In this document: in pieces, positions 11,440-22,835 of the stretch
How the letters are laid out: each line of letters begins with the position of its first letter
Numbering within the stretch: position 1 is the first letter of the stretch
Assembly: GCA_008933995.1 (NCBI GenBank)
Contig: WARS01000007.1
Location: 186,001 to 250,000, forward strand
Source of the DNA: Datnioides undecimradiatus
Lineage: Eukaryota; Chordata; Actinopteri; Lobotiformes; Datnioididae
Length of the DNA stretch: 64,000 nucleotides
Reading direction: 5' to 3'
The notes under the pieces: model-generated
Database searches by the model: none
What the model saw: only the letters and a program-made list of their open reading frames with translations
Told to the model about the DNA's origin: nothing
Position numbers and translations under genes: made by a program

Positions 11440-11725
11440 TAGCCAAAGCTATCACTGTTCCCTTTTCTATTTGGCATTGTTCAAACTAAATGGAAACAAG
11501 GTAATTAGCTTGTTACAATTAAAGCGAGACGAGCGGATGAATTGTAATCACCCGCAATGGAGTTCCTGCTTTCTCCCCTGCAGCCTCCAACAGGCCAGCT
11601 GAGCTATCCTCATTTGCATAATTAAAATATACAAATGATAATGGATTTTGTAGTCAATGTCCAGAGGCTGCAGAGGCAGGGATGAGAAGAAAATATGAAA
11701 TCACAATAACAACCACACTGGCTTC
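11440..11725. promoter_or_regulatory. Candidate conserved enhancer-like element with POU octamer
   Basis: High-complexity block that includes GGTAATTAGCTTGTTACAAT, a perfect octamer ATTTGCAT (11612-11619) directly followed by AATTAAAATA, and ACAAATGATAATGG. Octamer, homeodomain and SOX-like words packed within about 50 bases are typical of vertebrate developmental enhancers. There is no open frame. No comparison was possible. Confidence 0.4.
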
Positions 11726-11732
11726 GCCTAAA

Positions 11733-11870
11733 GGGGAGGGGAGAGATGAGGGAGGAGGAAAAGGAGGAGATGGGAAGAGAAGGAGGATGTGGGGCTACTG
11801 GAAGAGAAGGAAAGAGAGAGAGGGATGTGGAGATAATAGAGGGTAAAAGAGAGAAAAGACAGCCTGAATA
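11733..11870 (+). repeat. Purine-rich (GGA)-type low-complexity tract
   Basis: Nearly all G and A, with irregular GGAGGA/GAAGGA units. It separates two complex blocks. Confidence 0.8.
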
Positions 11871-11879
11871 TCAGGGAGA

Positions 11880-12135
11880 GCAGAATAAAGGTGGACCAAT
11901 TACATTTGCAAATAGCACACGCCTGGCCCTGGCCTGCATTGCCCTCCCTCTAGGGAAGTCTTTTGCCTGATTACATGAAATTGGGATAGAATTAAACATC
12001 TAAGAGTTGTCCTAAGACAAACCGAAATGAAATTAGAACCCGACTTCTTTTTTACCTTGGAGCGCCACAGAGCCGCACGACAGGGAGGGAAGGAGAGATG
12101 GAGGGATTTTTGCAATTAGGCGAGGGACAATGTCG
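11880..12135. other. Candidate conserved non-coding element
   Basis: A complex block with CCAATTACATTTGCAAATAG, GATTACATGAAATTGGGATA and TACCTTGGAGCGCCACAGAG. ATTTGCAAAT is a POU/C-EBP-like word. It lacks repeats and long open frames. Together with the block at 11440 it could form one regulatory cluster. Confidence 0.35.
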
Positions 12136-13375
12136 GTGAAATTAGGCCTCAGAGCTGAGTTCTTTCTCACTCTGCTTTTCCTTTTTTTCCCCTCTCCTGG
12201 CTTTCCGTATAGTTTTCTCTCTTTTTGCCATCAGAAAGTTCGGAGGCGAAACAGCTGTGATCTCTTGATGCAGATGCGGTAATGGGTTTCAGTCACACAC
12301 ACTGACAACCCTGCTACGCCAAAATGCATTTACACACACACTTGTGCCCTGGTGATTTGGCCTATATGACAGCTCAGTGCACAAAGAGTGAGGCATTAGA
12401 GTGGTGAGTGCCGTGAGCACTGGGCACGGCCCCAAAACAACAAGCGAACAGCTCTCCAGTCACCAAACAAACTTGTCTCCTCTCTACAGTAAAGGTTTGA
12501 GGGAGGGGGTTCTTATGTAGTGAGGGGCCTCCTTAAAACATGAGTGTTACTTTCCCTGTCAAAGAAAAGACAAAAAGAAAAAAACAGGCTGGCTCAGGGG
12601 TCGACTCTCTGCCTCTGTTTCCATTTAATTCAGCACTTTTTGCTTTGTCTTACACGCACTTTGTATGAACATTCATTGCAAAAAGACTCAAACTGCAAAA
12701 TTCACTCTACTGAATCAAACATTCATTCAGGACAATATCAAATCACTCATTTCTGATGTTAGATGACGATGCATGTAAGAAATACATGTAATATAACTGG
12801 TAAAATAATGATAATATAATTTTCATTTTATCAAGAACAACCACTCTGAACTAAAAGACAAAATGAGTCTTTTGCCTTCCAACACAGCCAGCATGGGTCT
12901 TTCTTTTCTGATACTACAACAACGTTTGAACGACCACTTACTCACTGAACAAACTCCATGTACTGATGAGGTCCTATGCAGATCAAAGTATGGACAAAAT
13001 TAGACTGTCTCAGAGCTGCCATCTGCCTGGCAATATTCACTTCAGTCATAATTAACAGGAGGTTAGTGAAAAAACTGACTATAAATATGGGAACAAACAT
13101 GTTTCTCTGTGGTGAGGACCCTCCTTTCTGTTACTGTGGATTTCATCAGTGATTCATGCTGCATCTGTTTAGGTCACCGTGTTTCTTCTCTCTTCTTTTA
13201 CCACTTTTTGCCATCCGCTCCTCCTTGTGTTTGCCTGCATGTTGCTCATTTGTTGCTCTCCCTCCCTCTTTCAGCTCCCTCTCTGATGCTATTCCCCCGA
13301 AAACTGTATTACCAGCGTGTGTGCAATGAAATGAAATGTTCATGGTGGTGTTTGACGGTTCCCTCCGTCTCTCTA
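12136..13375. other. Non-coding stretch, nothing recognised
   Basis: Mixed sequence with no microsatellite array and no recognised repeat. Short frames lack motifs. Confidence 0.5.
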
Positions 13376-13379
13376 TTTA

Positions 13380-13700
13380 AATAGTCATTTTCTCCGTTCT
13401 TCACCCCTTTTGTTTTCATCCCCTCCCTTCGTTCCCGTTGACTCACACACTGTTTTCTCCTTTTTCTTTTGTTCTTTCTCTGCATTCCTTTTATTTGTGC
13501 ATTCACATTCCCCTTCGCTTCTCTTGCTTCTCTCAGAACTTGTGTTGTCTATACACAAATGCATCTTTTTACTATTTAGCCTTTATTACTTACACTTTGT
13601 GTTTTTGTTAAGTGTGTCTCCCTCAGACTTAATGTGTTTGTATATCACTATATGTGTCTTTCCCTGTTTGTGTTGCCCCCCTCCTTTCTTCTGCGTATAC
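13380..13700 (+). repeat. Pyrimidine-rich low-complexity zone (left part)
   Basis: T/C-rich plus strand (TTTCTCC, CCCTTCG, TCTCTTGCTTCTC words). Its open frames translate to Phe/Leu/Ser-rich low-complexity peptides. Confidence 0.6.
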
Positions 13701-13728
13701 GTGTATGTGTGTGTGTGTGTGTGTGTGA
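13701..13728 (+). repeat. (GT)n microsatellite
   Basis: About 11 perfect GT units after a short imperfect lead. Confidence 0.9.
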
Positions 13729-13892
13729 GTGAAAGCAATAACAGTGGCAGAGCTGTAAGTAAATAATGAGGAGTAATCAAAGTTAATGGAACCCAATGGG
13801 AGCCACAGCTTCTGTGTGTGGCAATAATCTCATTTAGAGAGAGAGGCAGATTTAGTGGATAATTGGGGCCTAAGTACTCACTGATTCCCCTG

Positions 13893-13910
13893 CTAACTAA
13901 CTAACTAACT
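13893..13910 (+). repeat. (CTAA)4 microsatellite
   Basis: Four perfect CTAA units plus CT. Confidence 0.9.
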
Positions 13911-14089
13911 GAGCTGCCGATGCTCGTTTTGTTTGCAATCACGCCGACACAGATGGAGCACAAACAAAGAGACGTTCGATGCGCTCCCTCGTCTTGGCTC
14001 ATCTTCTTGTTGTTCTGCCTTTTTTTCTTCATTGTTGATCAGATTTTTTTCGGCTTCCTTATTTCTCTGTCTACTGTTATTCTTGTTAT

Positions 14090-14745
14090 GCTTTCAACCC
14101 TTCTCTTCCCTTTCTCCTCTTCCTTTCTTCTCTTTCTTTTCATTTCCTTTTCTCTTTCCCTAACTTTATCTCCTTTCATCCTTGTCTAATCTTATGCATT
14201 CTCTTTTCTTGCCTTTTCCTTTTGTCTCTTCTCTTGTCAGTTCATATCCTTGTTCACCTGTTGTCTGTTTTGCTGTGTTCCTGCTTTTTCTTTCCTGTAT
14301 TCTTCTAGCGTCTCCTCTCCTTTCTTTCCTTTCATTAGTCCTGTTTCCTCTTTTCTTTCTCTCCTCCTAAATTGTTCCTGTCCTGTCCTTTCTTCTCTCC
14401 TCCTATCCTTTCATCTCACCTCCTTTCATTTCTTTTCCTTATCATCTTTTCTTGAATGTCCATTCTTTTATGCTTTCTTTCCATTAACTTCTATCTTTCC
14501 TCTCCTCTTTCCTTCCATCTTATTTGTCCACTGTCTTACTGCCTTGTATTGTTTTCATGTCTTCCTCATTTCCTTTGTCCTTCTTTCCTTGCATCTATCC
14601 CAGCTCTTCATTTCTTCTCTTCCCCTCTGTTGCTGTTCTCTGTCTTGTTCTTCTTGACTTTCCATGTCCAATATCCTTTCCTATGTCCTATCCTCTTGTT
14701 GTTCCCTTTCGTCTCCTGTCTCTCCCTTCATTTCCTCTCCTATCT
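14090..14745 (+). repeat. Long polypyrimidine tract (about 650 bases)
   Basis: The plus strand is dominated by T and C in irregular TTTCC/TCTCC/CTTTC words with rare purines, mostly isolated G in TGT or A in CAT. The overlapping open frames (14250-14657, 14456-14767, 14524-14856) are Phe/Leu/Ser/Pro-rich shadows of the tract, not genes. Such strand asymmetry can form intramolecular triplex DNA. Confidence 0.85.
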
Positions 14746-14749
14746 TGTG

Positions 14750-15585
14750 TGTGTGTCTGTGACATAAAGAGACAGACGTGTACACGTGTGCATGTGTGTG
14801 ATGGAGTTAATGGAGGATGCTCTCAGTCACACAGCAGGGATCCACTCACTCTTTAAAAAGACCAGCACTGCTTTGCTTCAGGTGTGTGTTTGAATGTGTG
14901 TGTTTTTATGTGCAATGACCCCTGACTCAGAGGTGTCCACATGTCATGACAGAACAAAGGTGTGTGTGCCTGCAGTGCTTTTCTCTGTGGCCATAGTCTT
15001 TAACCCTTAACTTGACAAGAGAGTCAAATCATTTACTCAGCATGATGACTGGACAGCTGCCAAACTCTCCCTGCCTGTCTCTCTCTCCTTATCCCCCAGC
15101 TAATTTCCCTCCATCTCTCTCCTGTTTCCCTAATTTCCAGCTTTCCTTCCTTGTACCTCACTGCTTTTCTTTTAACTCTGTTTCTCACATTCGCCGTTTT
15201 TATTGGTATGAATCTCAGATGAACAGTATTAACAAAGCACCTAAATACAGAAGGAAATTAACTAGAGAAATAATTAACAAACAGATAAAACATAAGCCAT
15301 CTGATTTCCCCTGTCTCCTTTCTTTGTTTACCCATTTCTATAGACTTTTATTTGCTTTCTCACCTTCCCCTCACTTTTTCTGTCTTTCTTTCTATCCTTA
15401 TTCATTTACACATTGTAATTAAAGTATTCTTGATCATCTCTGTACATGATAATTAAAAAACAAGCAACTGCATCATAACAGACGACACTGAATGAGTAAG
15501 TTCCTAACTTATGGTCCTGGTGTTAATTAAAACTATAACCCTGGCAGCATTAGAGTCTTGCTTTTGCTCAAACCTGCACTGAATC
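14750..15585. other. Non-coding stretch, pyrimidine- and TG-rich patches
   Basis: Contains loose TGTG words (14748-14800, 14882-14970), a further T/C-rich patch (15065-15200) and plain AT-rich sequence. The 136-codon open frame at 15012-15422 is compositionally driven and matches nothing I know. Confidence 0.55.
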
Positions 15586-15589
15586 ATTA

Positions 15590-15790
15590 TTCTAACAGCT
15601 TCCTCTTCAGCGTTTAACTGCATACAGCGCAGTTCGATCATTCGATGATTTTACATTCTCATCAAGCAGAGTAATTTTTCCAGGGTGCCAAAAGGCCTCC
15701 GGGGTCAGGTCACATATTTAAGAGTGCAATTTGCAAAGCCTTCCAGCCACATTTAATATTTTTAAGTATATGCCACTGTGATTATAAGTA
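15590..15790. other. Candidate conserved non-coding element
   Basis: Complex block with 'GCAGTTCGATCATTCGATGA', 'GGTGCCAAAAGGCCTCCGGG', GTCAGGTCACATATTTAAG and GTGCAATTTGCAAAG. It holds one AGGTCA half-site and an ATTTGCAAA word. It has no repeat and no long frame. Confidence 0.35.
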
Positions 15791-16103
15791 TATGTGTCCA
15801 GTGTGTGTGAACGGACGACGGTGTCTGTGGATGTGTGCCTGTGTAAACAGTACGTGTGTGTGTGTGAGTGTGTGAGTGAGGGGGAGCTTAAAGCCACGCA
15901 GCAGGCCCAAGCTAGACTGTAAGAGATGTATTTAATCTGAAGATATTAGACTCAGGTTATTTTTACTTACCATCGCTCGGTATTAAAAAGCACAGTTACA
16001 GTTATTGTGTGGTCAGGAGGTAGTTACGCTTATTGGAAGGGATCCTGGGGAAGCAGGAAGCAGCAGCAGAGATTAAAGGGGCTGTTTAATCAAGGAGTGC
16101 GCA

Positions 16104-16105
16104 GA

Positions 16106-16142
<37 letters not shown>
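16104..16142 (+). repeat. (CA)n microsatellite
   Basis: About 18 CA units with a CATA interruption near the left end. Confidence 0.95.
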
Positions 16143-16143
<1 letters not shown>

Positions 16144-16144
16144 G

Positions 16145-18535
16145 GAAAGTCACTTGCATACTGAGAACATACAAAACCCACATCGCACAATTACGCTTTA
16201 AGACACATGCATGCAAGCAGGCTTGTGCTAATACAGCTAAGGCTTCTAGAAGCTTATGAACACGGCGTTTCAGTAAAGTCGCCCATTACATAAATGAGCA
16301 GGATAAGATGCTTAGACTTTATTTACACACAGGGCAAGGGGGGATTAGGACTGACCCTGGTCAGCCTCTTTTCCTTTTGTTTCATTCATCTTGTTTTATT
16401 TTGCCTTGCTTCTTTGACACTTTCCAACTTTATTTTCTGTCAAACTTGCTGAGAAAACCACCAATATATCTTATATTTATTCTCTTGTGTCGTAGATGTA
16501 CCATCAGAGTGAGATGTGTATGATACGTCTGCTAAAAAGACGAGTAGAATAAAATACTGCTACACTCAAGCCTCCGAACCATACTAACAGTGAGTCAGAG
16601 AATAAATCGACCTCTGCATCTGAGTGCTAACTGGAGCGACTAGTCATCCTGTCACAAGTCCTGATTGGCTCATTTAAATACCGCTCAGGTGTAATTGGCT
16701 GGCAAATTAAACTGTCATTATTGGACAGGCGAAGAGGGGGGAAAAAAGCACAGGGGAGTGACAGGACAAAATGGCCGCCAATCTCTCATGGGAAAACTCC
16801 GGGAAATAAGGGGAGACAGACATATACACACACAGAGAGACACACACCTAGAGACCTCATTCCAAAGTATATATGATGCATGAACTCACTCAGACATGCA
16901 TAAATACATGGAGGGTATCTGAGTTTCTGCAGACTGAAAGTGACAAACTGCAGAAAGAATTTGTGTTTACTCCACTAGAACTTTACATCGTGATTAGGAT
17001 TTTCTTCTTTTTTATGTTTTAGTGTCTTCAGTGTCTCTTCTCCTGTTTTTTTCCAATTCAGCAATCTGATTCTATCTCACTTCTACCGTCCACGCTCTGT
17101 TTTGACATGGCTCAGTAATAAAACTGATGGATGGATGGTGACCAGAGCTTTTCCAGGTGAACCCTGACCTCCCAGAGTGTGTGTTCATCTGAGTGCGTGT
17201 GTGTGTGTGACTATGGCCCATCTGTGTGGGCCGCTGAGAGCCTCTCCCTCTTTGCCCTCTTATTCTGACCCACATCCTCCATGGTCAACACTGAGAGCAC
17301 TCAGGCCCCGGGGAGTGTGTCTCTCTTTCTGTGTATTTATGAGTGTCAGTACAGACTGAGTCTACAGGGTACAAAGTCTTAGGAGGGCAAACACACACAC
17401 ACACACTTTTTCATGATCTCATCAATGGATTGTGAATACAGTGTTAACGATGGCTGGGCGGCCCCTGGCCACTACTTACTGAATCAGATATGTGACATCT
17501 GATATGGCTTCAATTTGAAATCCATTTGTAATGTAATATAGCAGTGTACTTCATGTGAAGGTCAGGACCTGAAGTTGGGTCACTGGAAGAGCCTAATTAT
17601 TTTAAAGGAAGCAAATGTCCCAAAAAGCAGAGTGATTTGCTCTTTTTGAAAAACAAATCCAAAAAAAACCTGCTGTACTCTTTTCTACCTAAACACTATT
17701 TTATTTGCTTAGAAGTCAAACTTTTCAGAAGAATGATGTTATGGCACATTGTCTGAAATTTCCTAAAAGTATTACCTTTGGAGGAGATTAGCCGTCGCTC
17801 CGTTGACAATCTTAAAGTAAATTAAAAAAAAAGAAATTCATCATTCCTAATCACCTTAATGATCTTATCCACCTACAGACTATTTTATAATCTCAGATTA
17901 TCTAGACTCTGGAATCTCAGCAGTAACAGTCATTACTCAAGGATGGCCACTGTACATGATCACTGTTGAGGAAATGGATGAATTTCATTTTCAGGGTTCC
18001 CTACAGACATGTTTCAGGTCACAAACCTGACTGATTGAGCTCAAGGCTACAGTTTGGTTATTACTATACGCAAATGACACAAAATTGAGGTTTAAACAGG
18101 AAAATCAAAAATGTTTGTGTCTGACTGTTGCGCAGTAATTACCTGGCTTTTACTGCTGCACCTAACCTTACTGGACCATAGATGTAGAGCTGTAGGTTTC
18201 AGCAGGGAGCAGAGCATGTTTGGCCTCATGCTATTAATATGTGGTATTTAATATGACATTATAATGGCAAAGTGTATTCTGCTAATGACATGGTCCAGTG
18301 AACCATCTGTCTGGGGAGTGAGAGGACAGCAGACAGTAGATTGGCTGTCAGAGGTGATGCACACACATGCACACACTCATAGAGATGCTACACGAGCACA
18401 CAGGGTGCCATTAAGTGCTGTTTAGGATGGAAAGCCTTTGCTTGGTGTGTGTTTCAGCGTGTGTTTTGGTGCACAAAGCTCAAACAAATGGGTTCAATCC
18501 CTCGACGAACAGCGCGTGTGTGTATGTGTCTCAAA
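16145..18535. other. Non-coding stretch with minor CA/TG words
   Basis: 2.4 kb of mixed sequence. It has a short (CA)8-like run at 17390-17406 and TG-rich words near 17195-17212 and 18360-18380. A YANDTKL-like LINE word at 18068-18088 was judged too short to call. No exon was recognised. Confidence 0.5.
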
Positions 18536-18869
18536 AGCCCCATGCCCCTGTTGTGACATCATCTATGAATGTCATAATTGAGGGTCGGTAAATTGCCGCT
18601 TTTCCCCGTTCAGCGTCGCCCCATGTGTCAATACCGAGGTTCAAGGTGACGGAGCGGATCAATACGCAGAGACAGGAGCCATCCGCTGAATTTACAGCCC
18701 AGTAACAAGAGAGCAACGAAACGACGCTGCCGTAGCCTTCGGCAAGCTGCTGGACGGGACTGCAGCGCTGCGGGCGAGCATTTGTCAAAACATGCACACC
18801 AGTGATTCTCTGAGGAATTTTGTGTTCTCGTTGTTGTTTTAGGGGACCGTTTTGGTTTGGGTTTCGCAT
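18531..18869 (-). pseudogene. GC-rich open frame, possible LINE reverse transcriptase fragment
   Basis: The minus-strand frame of 112 codons ends with RPSIMTFIDDVTTGA. The FIDD core, with T residues after it, resembles the 'IRAFMDDLTVTT' catalytic region of one group of aquatic-animal non-LTR reverse transcriptases. The preceding residues align only loosely, and the frame stops eight codons after the DD pair. Local GC and CpG content is well above that of the flanks, consistent with a foreign insert. Alternatives are a conserved regulatory block or chance. Confidence 0.25.
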
Positions 18870-19660
18870 CGGTCATAGCTGAGGGTTGTGTTGTGGATGT
18901 AGCTGTGAAAGAGTTTTCATATGAATGAATAAGAGGTTTTTATGACAGAATATATTTGGCTTATCGTGGAGGGAATGGTACAGGTGAAATGAATAACGTA
19001 AACAAAAGTTCTGTTCCATTTAAATGCCCCAGGGACTGATGACTGTGACAAGGCAGGCACAATAGCAGGCTCTGAAACAGCTAAACACTGATCATTAGTC
19101 CTTACACTTGTGCTTCAATAATGAAAAAGAACAAGTACTGTACTTAAGAGAAATGTTGATGTGTTTTATGCGGATGTCCAATCGATGCTTGACTGAAGAA
19201 GCCTTCTCTAGCATTGCAGCCTTGCTGGCAGTGCCTATATGTACCAGAATTCGCTGTGCACGAGCTTCTGACACTGAGCCCACTTGGTAAACTAGTTTCT
19301 GGGTGCTAATCAAAGTTCAACAATGCTGACAAGCAAATTAATTCCTGTGTTTTGACCACTTCTACAGGTCATATAACATGCCGTCATATTGTCACCCTCA
19401 AGCCCCGTTTATCAAGTCAATTTTCATAGAGCATTAACACACGAACACACACACTACTGACGATTCCATATAAAAACCTAATGGTAGTTGAACCTGTGGT
19501 AGGTTGTCCACTCTGTTGTGCACACTGAATATCAAAGTCTGCCAGAACTTTGTAAAATGTATCCTCACCCTCATTTTCTGCACTAATATTTTGGGGTGCT
19601 ATTTTCACTGGTAAAATCATAGATAGCTTTCATGCAAACAGTAAAAGTTTTGCTTGGAAG
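18870..19660. other. Non-coding stretch, nothing recognised
   Basis: Complex AT-rich sequence, including a block at 19100-19300 open on both strands. No family or motif was recognised. Confidence 0.45.
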
Positions 19661-19666
19661 TGACAG

Positions 19667-19710
19667 CAGGCCCCCGTCATGCTGTAGAGGAGAAGCATGC
19701 CAGGGGGCTG
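19667..19710 (+). other. Imperfect hairpin
   Basis: The arm CAGGCCCCCGTCATGCT (19667-19683) pairs with AGCATGCCAGGGGGCTG (19694-19710), giving a stem of about 16 pairs with small bulges and a 10-base loop. It is shorter than a usual miRNA precursor. No known miRNA seed was recognised. Confidence 0.5.
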
Positions 19711-20245
19711 AAATAGCCTGTATACAACACCAACTACATGATCACTTCACAAGGGACTTCACTGCTACTATGGACACCATGAATCATTATGATGAACAAT
19801 AACTCTTTAAAAGTACATTCTGTACATACTAAATGTGAATGTATCAAGATAAACTCGACCATCTTCCACGGTGAGCTTTGAACGCATGGCAGATTTTTGC
19901 ACTGGCATATAAAAACCTTCATTGTGGTAAAAGCTGCGTCATGTTGTGTCTTTTTCCCTCTTAATGATGCCTTTTTTGGATTGTGCATATGCATTTAAAT
20001 TAACATACAGTTAAAGACATCAGTGGATTTTTGAATGGGCATACCATACCATACCAATGGGCATCTCTTCATTCTCAAGGGAATGAAGGGACTGAGAAGA
20101 AAGTATCACACAAAGCCTCCATCTGAAGTAGCTGATCAGTGTTTTTGGTTGGAATGTCTTTATCTGATGTACCTTGATGTTTCTTTTAACCAGTTTAGTC
20201 AGTTTGCTTTTACTATGATATTTAATAATGCATAAATGCATGCAA

Positions 20246-20248
20246 ACA

Positions 20249-20285
<37 letters not shown>

Positions 20286-20298
20286 TATATATATATAA
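20246..20298 (+). repeat. (CA)n(TA)n compound microsatellite
   Basis: About 18 CA units followed directly by about 7 TA units. Confidence 0.95.
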
Positions 20299-20579
20299 CA
20301 CAATTCAGATATAATACAACTGCTAGTTAAAAAGCAGCATTTTCACCAACCTTGTCATGTCATGTCTTTGTATATTTTGAATATCTGTGGAAGCGTGCTT
20401 CTGCTGAGGTCAGACACTATAGGTGAACAAAACAAACAAAACTAAAACAATTTCTTGGCTCTTATACACAGCGCCTGAGCATGCATGTGTGCATTTATGA
20501 ATCCATCACAGCAGCTAGTGTCCAGCAGGCATGGATGCAACAATGATAGTAGGTGAGCTGTGAAGGTGACGATGCCTGC

Positions 20580-20640
20580 CGTGTGTGTGTGTGTGTGTGT
20601 GTGTTTGTGTGTTTGTGTGTCTGTGTATGTGTGCCTGTGT
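20580..20640 (+). repeat. (GT)n microsatellite, imperfect
   Basis: Twelve perfect GT units, then GT interrupted by TTT, CTG and TAT. Confidence 0.9.
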
Positions 20641-21015
20641 TCCAGGTGATGGATTAGCTTCATTTCCAGTGTAAGCCTTCTGTTGTGAGTGAGTGAGAGT
20701 GTGTGTGCTTGAACCTAAGCGACAGGAGGGAGTGTGTAAGTGATATGTGTGTCTGCTGGACCATGTGGATGTGAGTATGTGTTTCTGACATTGTGTCTAT
20801 TTATATGTGTCTTTACCTGCACGTGTGTTTCTTTGTAAGTGTGTCTGTGTGACAGTGTCTGAGTGATGGGTCCAGTATAGCGTGTAGTATAGCGGACAGA
20901 CGCTGGGTTTCTATCGCCGGAGGCAACAGCGAGGTGTGTGTACAATCAAACGTGTGTTGACAGGCGCGATGGACATCACACAGTTATGATGACCTCAACC
21001 TGCTGCAGGTGACGG
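20641..21015. other. TGTG-rich non-coding stretch
   Basis: Loose TG-rich words without a perfect array, ending in unique sequence. Confidence 0.6.
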
Positions 21016-21020
21016 CACCC

Positions 21021-21061
21021 CACCACACGCACACGCACACACACACACACACACACAAACA
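21021..21061 (+). repeat. (CA)n microsatellite
   Basis: About 17 CA units with CG interruptions at the left. Confidence 0.95.
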
Positions 21062-21895
21062 AACTGAATAACTGTTAGTGTTTCACTTACTTTTAAAAAG
21101 GCATTTGAAGAAACATCTGCTCTAACACACCCTGCAATAAAACATAATTGTATATATTCTGTGCATATGACTATGCTAAAGCACTTGGTTCTGCTTAAGA
21201 ACCCCTGCTTACTGTGCATTTCTTACACTTACAATGTCTTCAATATATTTAATACACAGCCATGATACAAACTAGACATATTTATGAATAGTCTGCTTGT
21301 ACAACATCTATTTTTCTACCTTGTTAGAAATTCCAGACTCTATAAAAATGCAACATTTACCTATTTCTGAGGTGGAGAAGGTTTTTTTTGATTTAGAAAA
21401 GTGAACTTTAAACAGCATAGGTTCAACTGCATGACGGTGCGTGTGTGTGGATATATTCTGTGAGTGTGCACGCTTGCTGTTTGTGTGTGTGTTTCTTTAG
21501 TCCCCTTGTGAGCCCAAAACAAGGTAAACGTATAATAATAACATCTCCAGAATGTATCTCCACATCTTTCTCCCTTGAGCAAAACAGCACACAGCACACA
21601 CGCCTCCTCCACACCTCCAGCCTGCCTGCTCCCCCCCAGCACTGCGAGGAGCGTCCGGGTGTGAAATGTAAAAGGGAGAACGCTGTCGTTCAAACTGTCC
21701 CAACCACCAGTGTCTCCCTCTCTCTCCCTTCCTCTCCCCGGGTTCTTCCAGCAACTTCTTCCTTGTGCTTGTTTCTTACTCTCCTCTGTCACTGTATCTT
21801 TCTCTCCTGTATTCTTCCCCCCACCCCCCACTCCTCTTCCCTTCCTCCTTTCCCTCTCAGGTGGGCTGGCTGCTGCAGGTTGCAGGTGCGCAGGA
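21062..21895. other. Non-coding stretch, pyrimidine-rich to the right
   Basis: AT-rich on the left and C/T-rich at 21600-21860, with short C runs. The open frames of 156 and 163 codons overlap on opposite strands across 21361-21936. They are low-complexity and show no domain. Confidence 0.5.
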
Positions 21896-21899
21896 CCCC

Positions 21900-22015
21900 T
21901 CAGCCAATGAAAAATGAGTGCCGTCCTACGCCGTGACTTTGATGAACCTTGCCGTGCGTCGGCCTATCACTCTTCTCCATTTGGCTTCCCTCGGAAAAAC
22001 CGCCTTGCGACTCAT
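21900..22015. other. Candidate conserved element or small exon-like block
   Basis: Downstream of a polypyrimidine-AG (about 21860) comes CpG-containing complex sequence with a CCAAT word (21904) and an ATG at 21914. That ATG opens MSAVLRRDFDEPCRASAYHS and then runs into a microsatellite. The frame after the first 35 codons is repeat-derived, so a protein is unlikely. It could be a conserved non-coding element. Confidence 0.2.
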
Positions 22016-22156
22016 GCACACACACAAACACCAATAGTTCTATATACACACACACAAGTGGCAAACGCTCAGGACCAAATATTTGTCTTGTTGAAGGAAG
22101 AGGCTGCGCTCGGGTAAATACGCGGTCAAGAGGGCCTTCTTGTCTGTGGGTGAGTG

Positions 22157-22226
22157 AGTGTGTGTCTGTGTGTGTCTGTGTGTGTGTGTTTACGTGTGTG
22201 TGTGTGCGTGTGTGTGTGTGTGTGTA
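22157..22226 (+). repeat. GT-rich imperfect microsatellite
   Basis: GT units interrupted by CTG, TTTAC and GCG. Confidence 0.9.
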
Positions 22227-22356
22227 CTCACCTAATACCTAAGATGTCAAGCATTTTTTTAGACACATTAAAGTGATTTGACTTTGAAGATTAAAGTTAA
22301 GTGAAGGTAATTAAAGTGACACTCGACCAAAGAGGACAAAACAGTGTCCAGACATC

Positions 22357-22360
<4 letters not shown>

Positions 22361-22404
<44 letters not shown>
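22361..22404 (+). repeat. (GT)22 microsatellite
   Basis: Long, essentially perfect TG/GT run. Confidence 0.97.
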
Positions 22405-22549
22405 TGGTATCTGCTATGTGAGCAGCTATGAGAGTCGGGGGGCTAATCCCTCCCAGTTGGTCCTTAATCCAGTACTAATCCCTTTAAAACTCTCTATCAG
22501 CCTCTCAGGACCTCAGCGGGGTTAAATCTTGTCAAGTCACACACACCAG

Positions 22550-22580
22550 ATACACACACACACACACTCACACACACAAA
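22550..22580 (+). repeat. (CA)n microsatellite, imperfect
   Basis: CA units with CTC and AAA interruptions, about 150 bases downstream of the (GT)22 array and complementary to it. Confidence 0.9.
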
Positions 22581-22689
22581 CAGAAACACTCTGTTCTATA
22601 AGTTAAGTGTTAACAAAACACTGTCATCCTCTGTAGGTGAAATGAGCATGGTTACGTTAATGTTTTTTTTACAGCAGGTTGTAGGTGAA

Positions 22690-22835
22690 CGGTCTTCTCC
22701 GTTCCCTCTTTACGTCTCTGTTTATTCAGCCAATCAAATCTCCTCTCAGACGCTTTTGTCTCCTTTTTCCGGTCAAACTCCCGAATATGAAATCGAGGAC
22801 AAATAGAGGCGGTGACACAACGCGTGTGTTCATTT
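22690..22835. other. Candidate conserved non-coding element
   Basis: Complex CpG-containing block with a CCAAT-type word (CAGCCAATCAAATC) and 'GAATATGAAATCGAGGAC'. Texture only. Confidence 0.25.

Noticed and set aside
14250..14856. Hydrophobic frames of 103-135 codons that could be read as membrane proteins
   Set aside because: Pyrimidine-rich codons give Phe, Leu, Ser and Pro automatically. Three overlapping frames show the same bias.
18068..18088. YANDTKL-like LINE catalytic word
   Set aside because: The match is seven residues, has N for the first catalytic D, and has no supporting blocks on either side.
18490..18500. GGTTCAATCCC, resembling a tRNA box B
   Set aside because: There is no box A at the right distance, no cloverleaf and no terminator run.
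21361..21936. Opposite-strand frames of 156 and 163 codons
   Set aside because: They overlap each other over biased CT/CA-rich sequence, and neither shows a domain.
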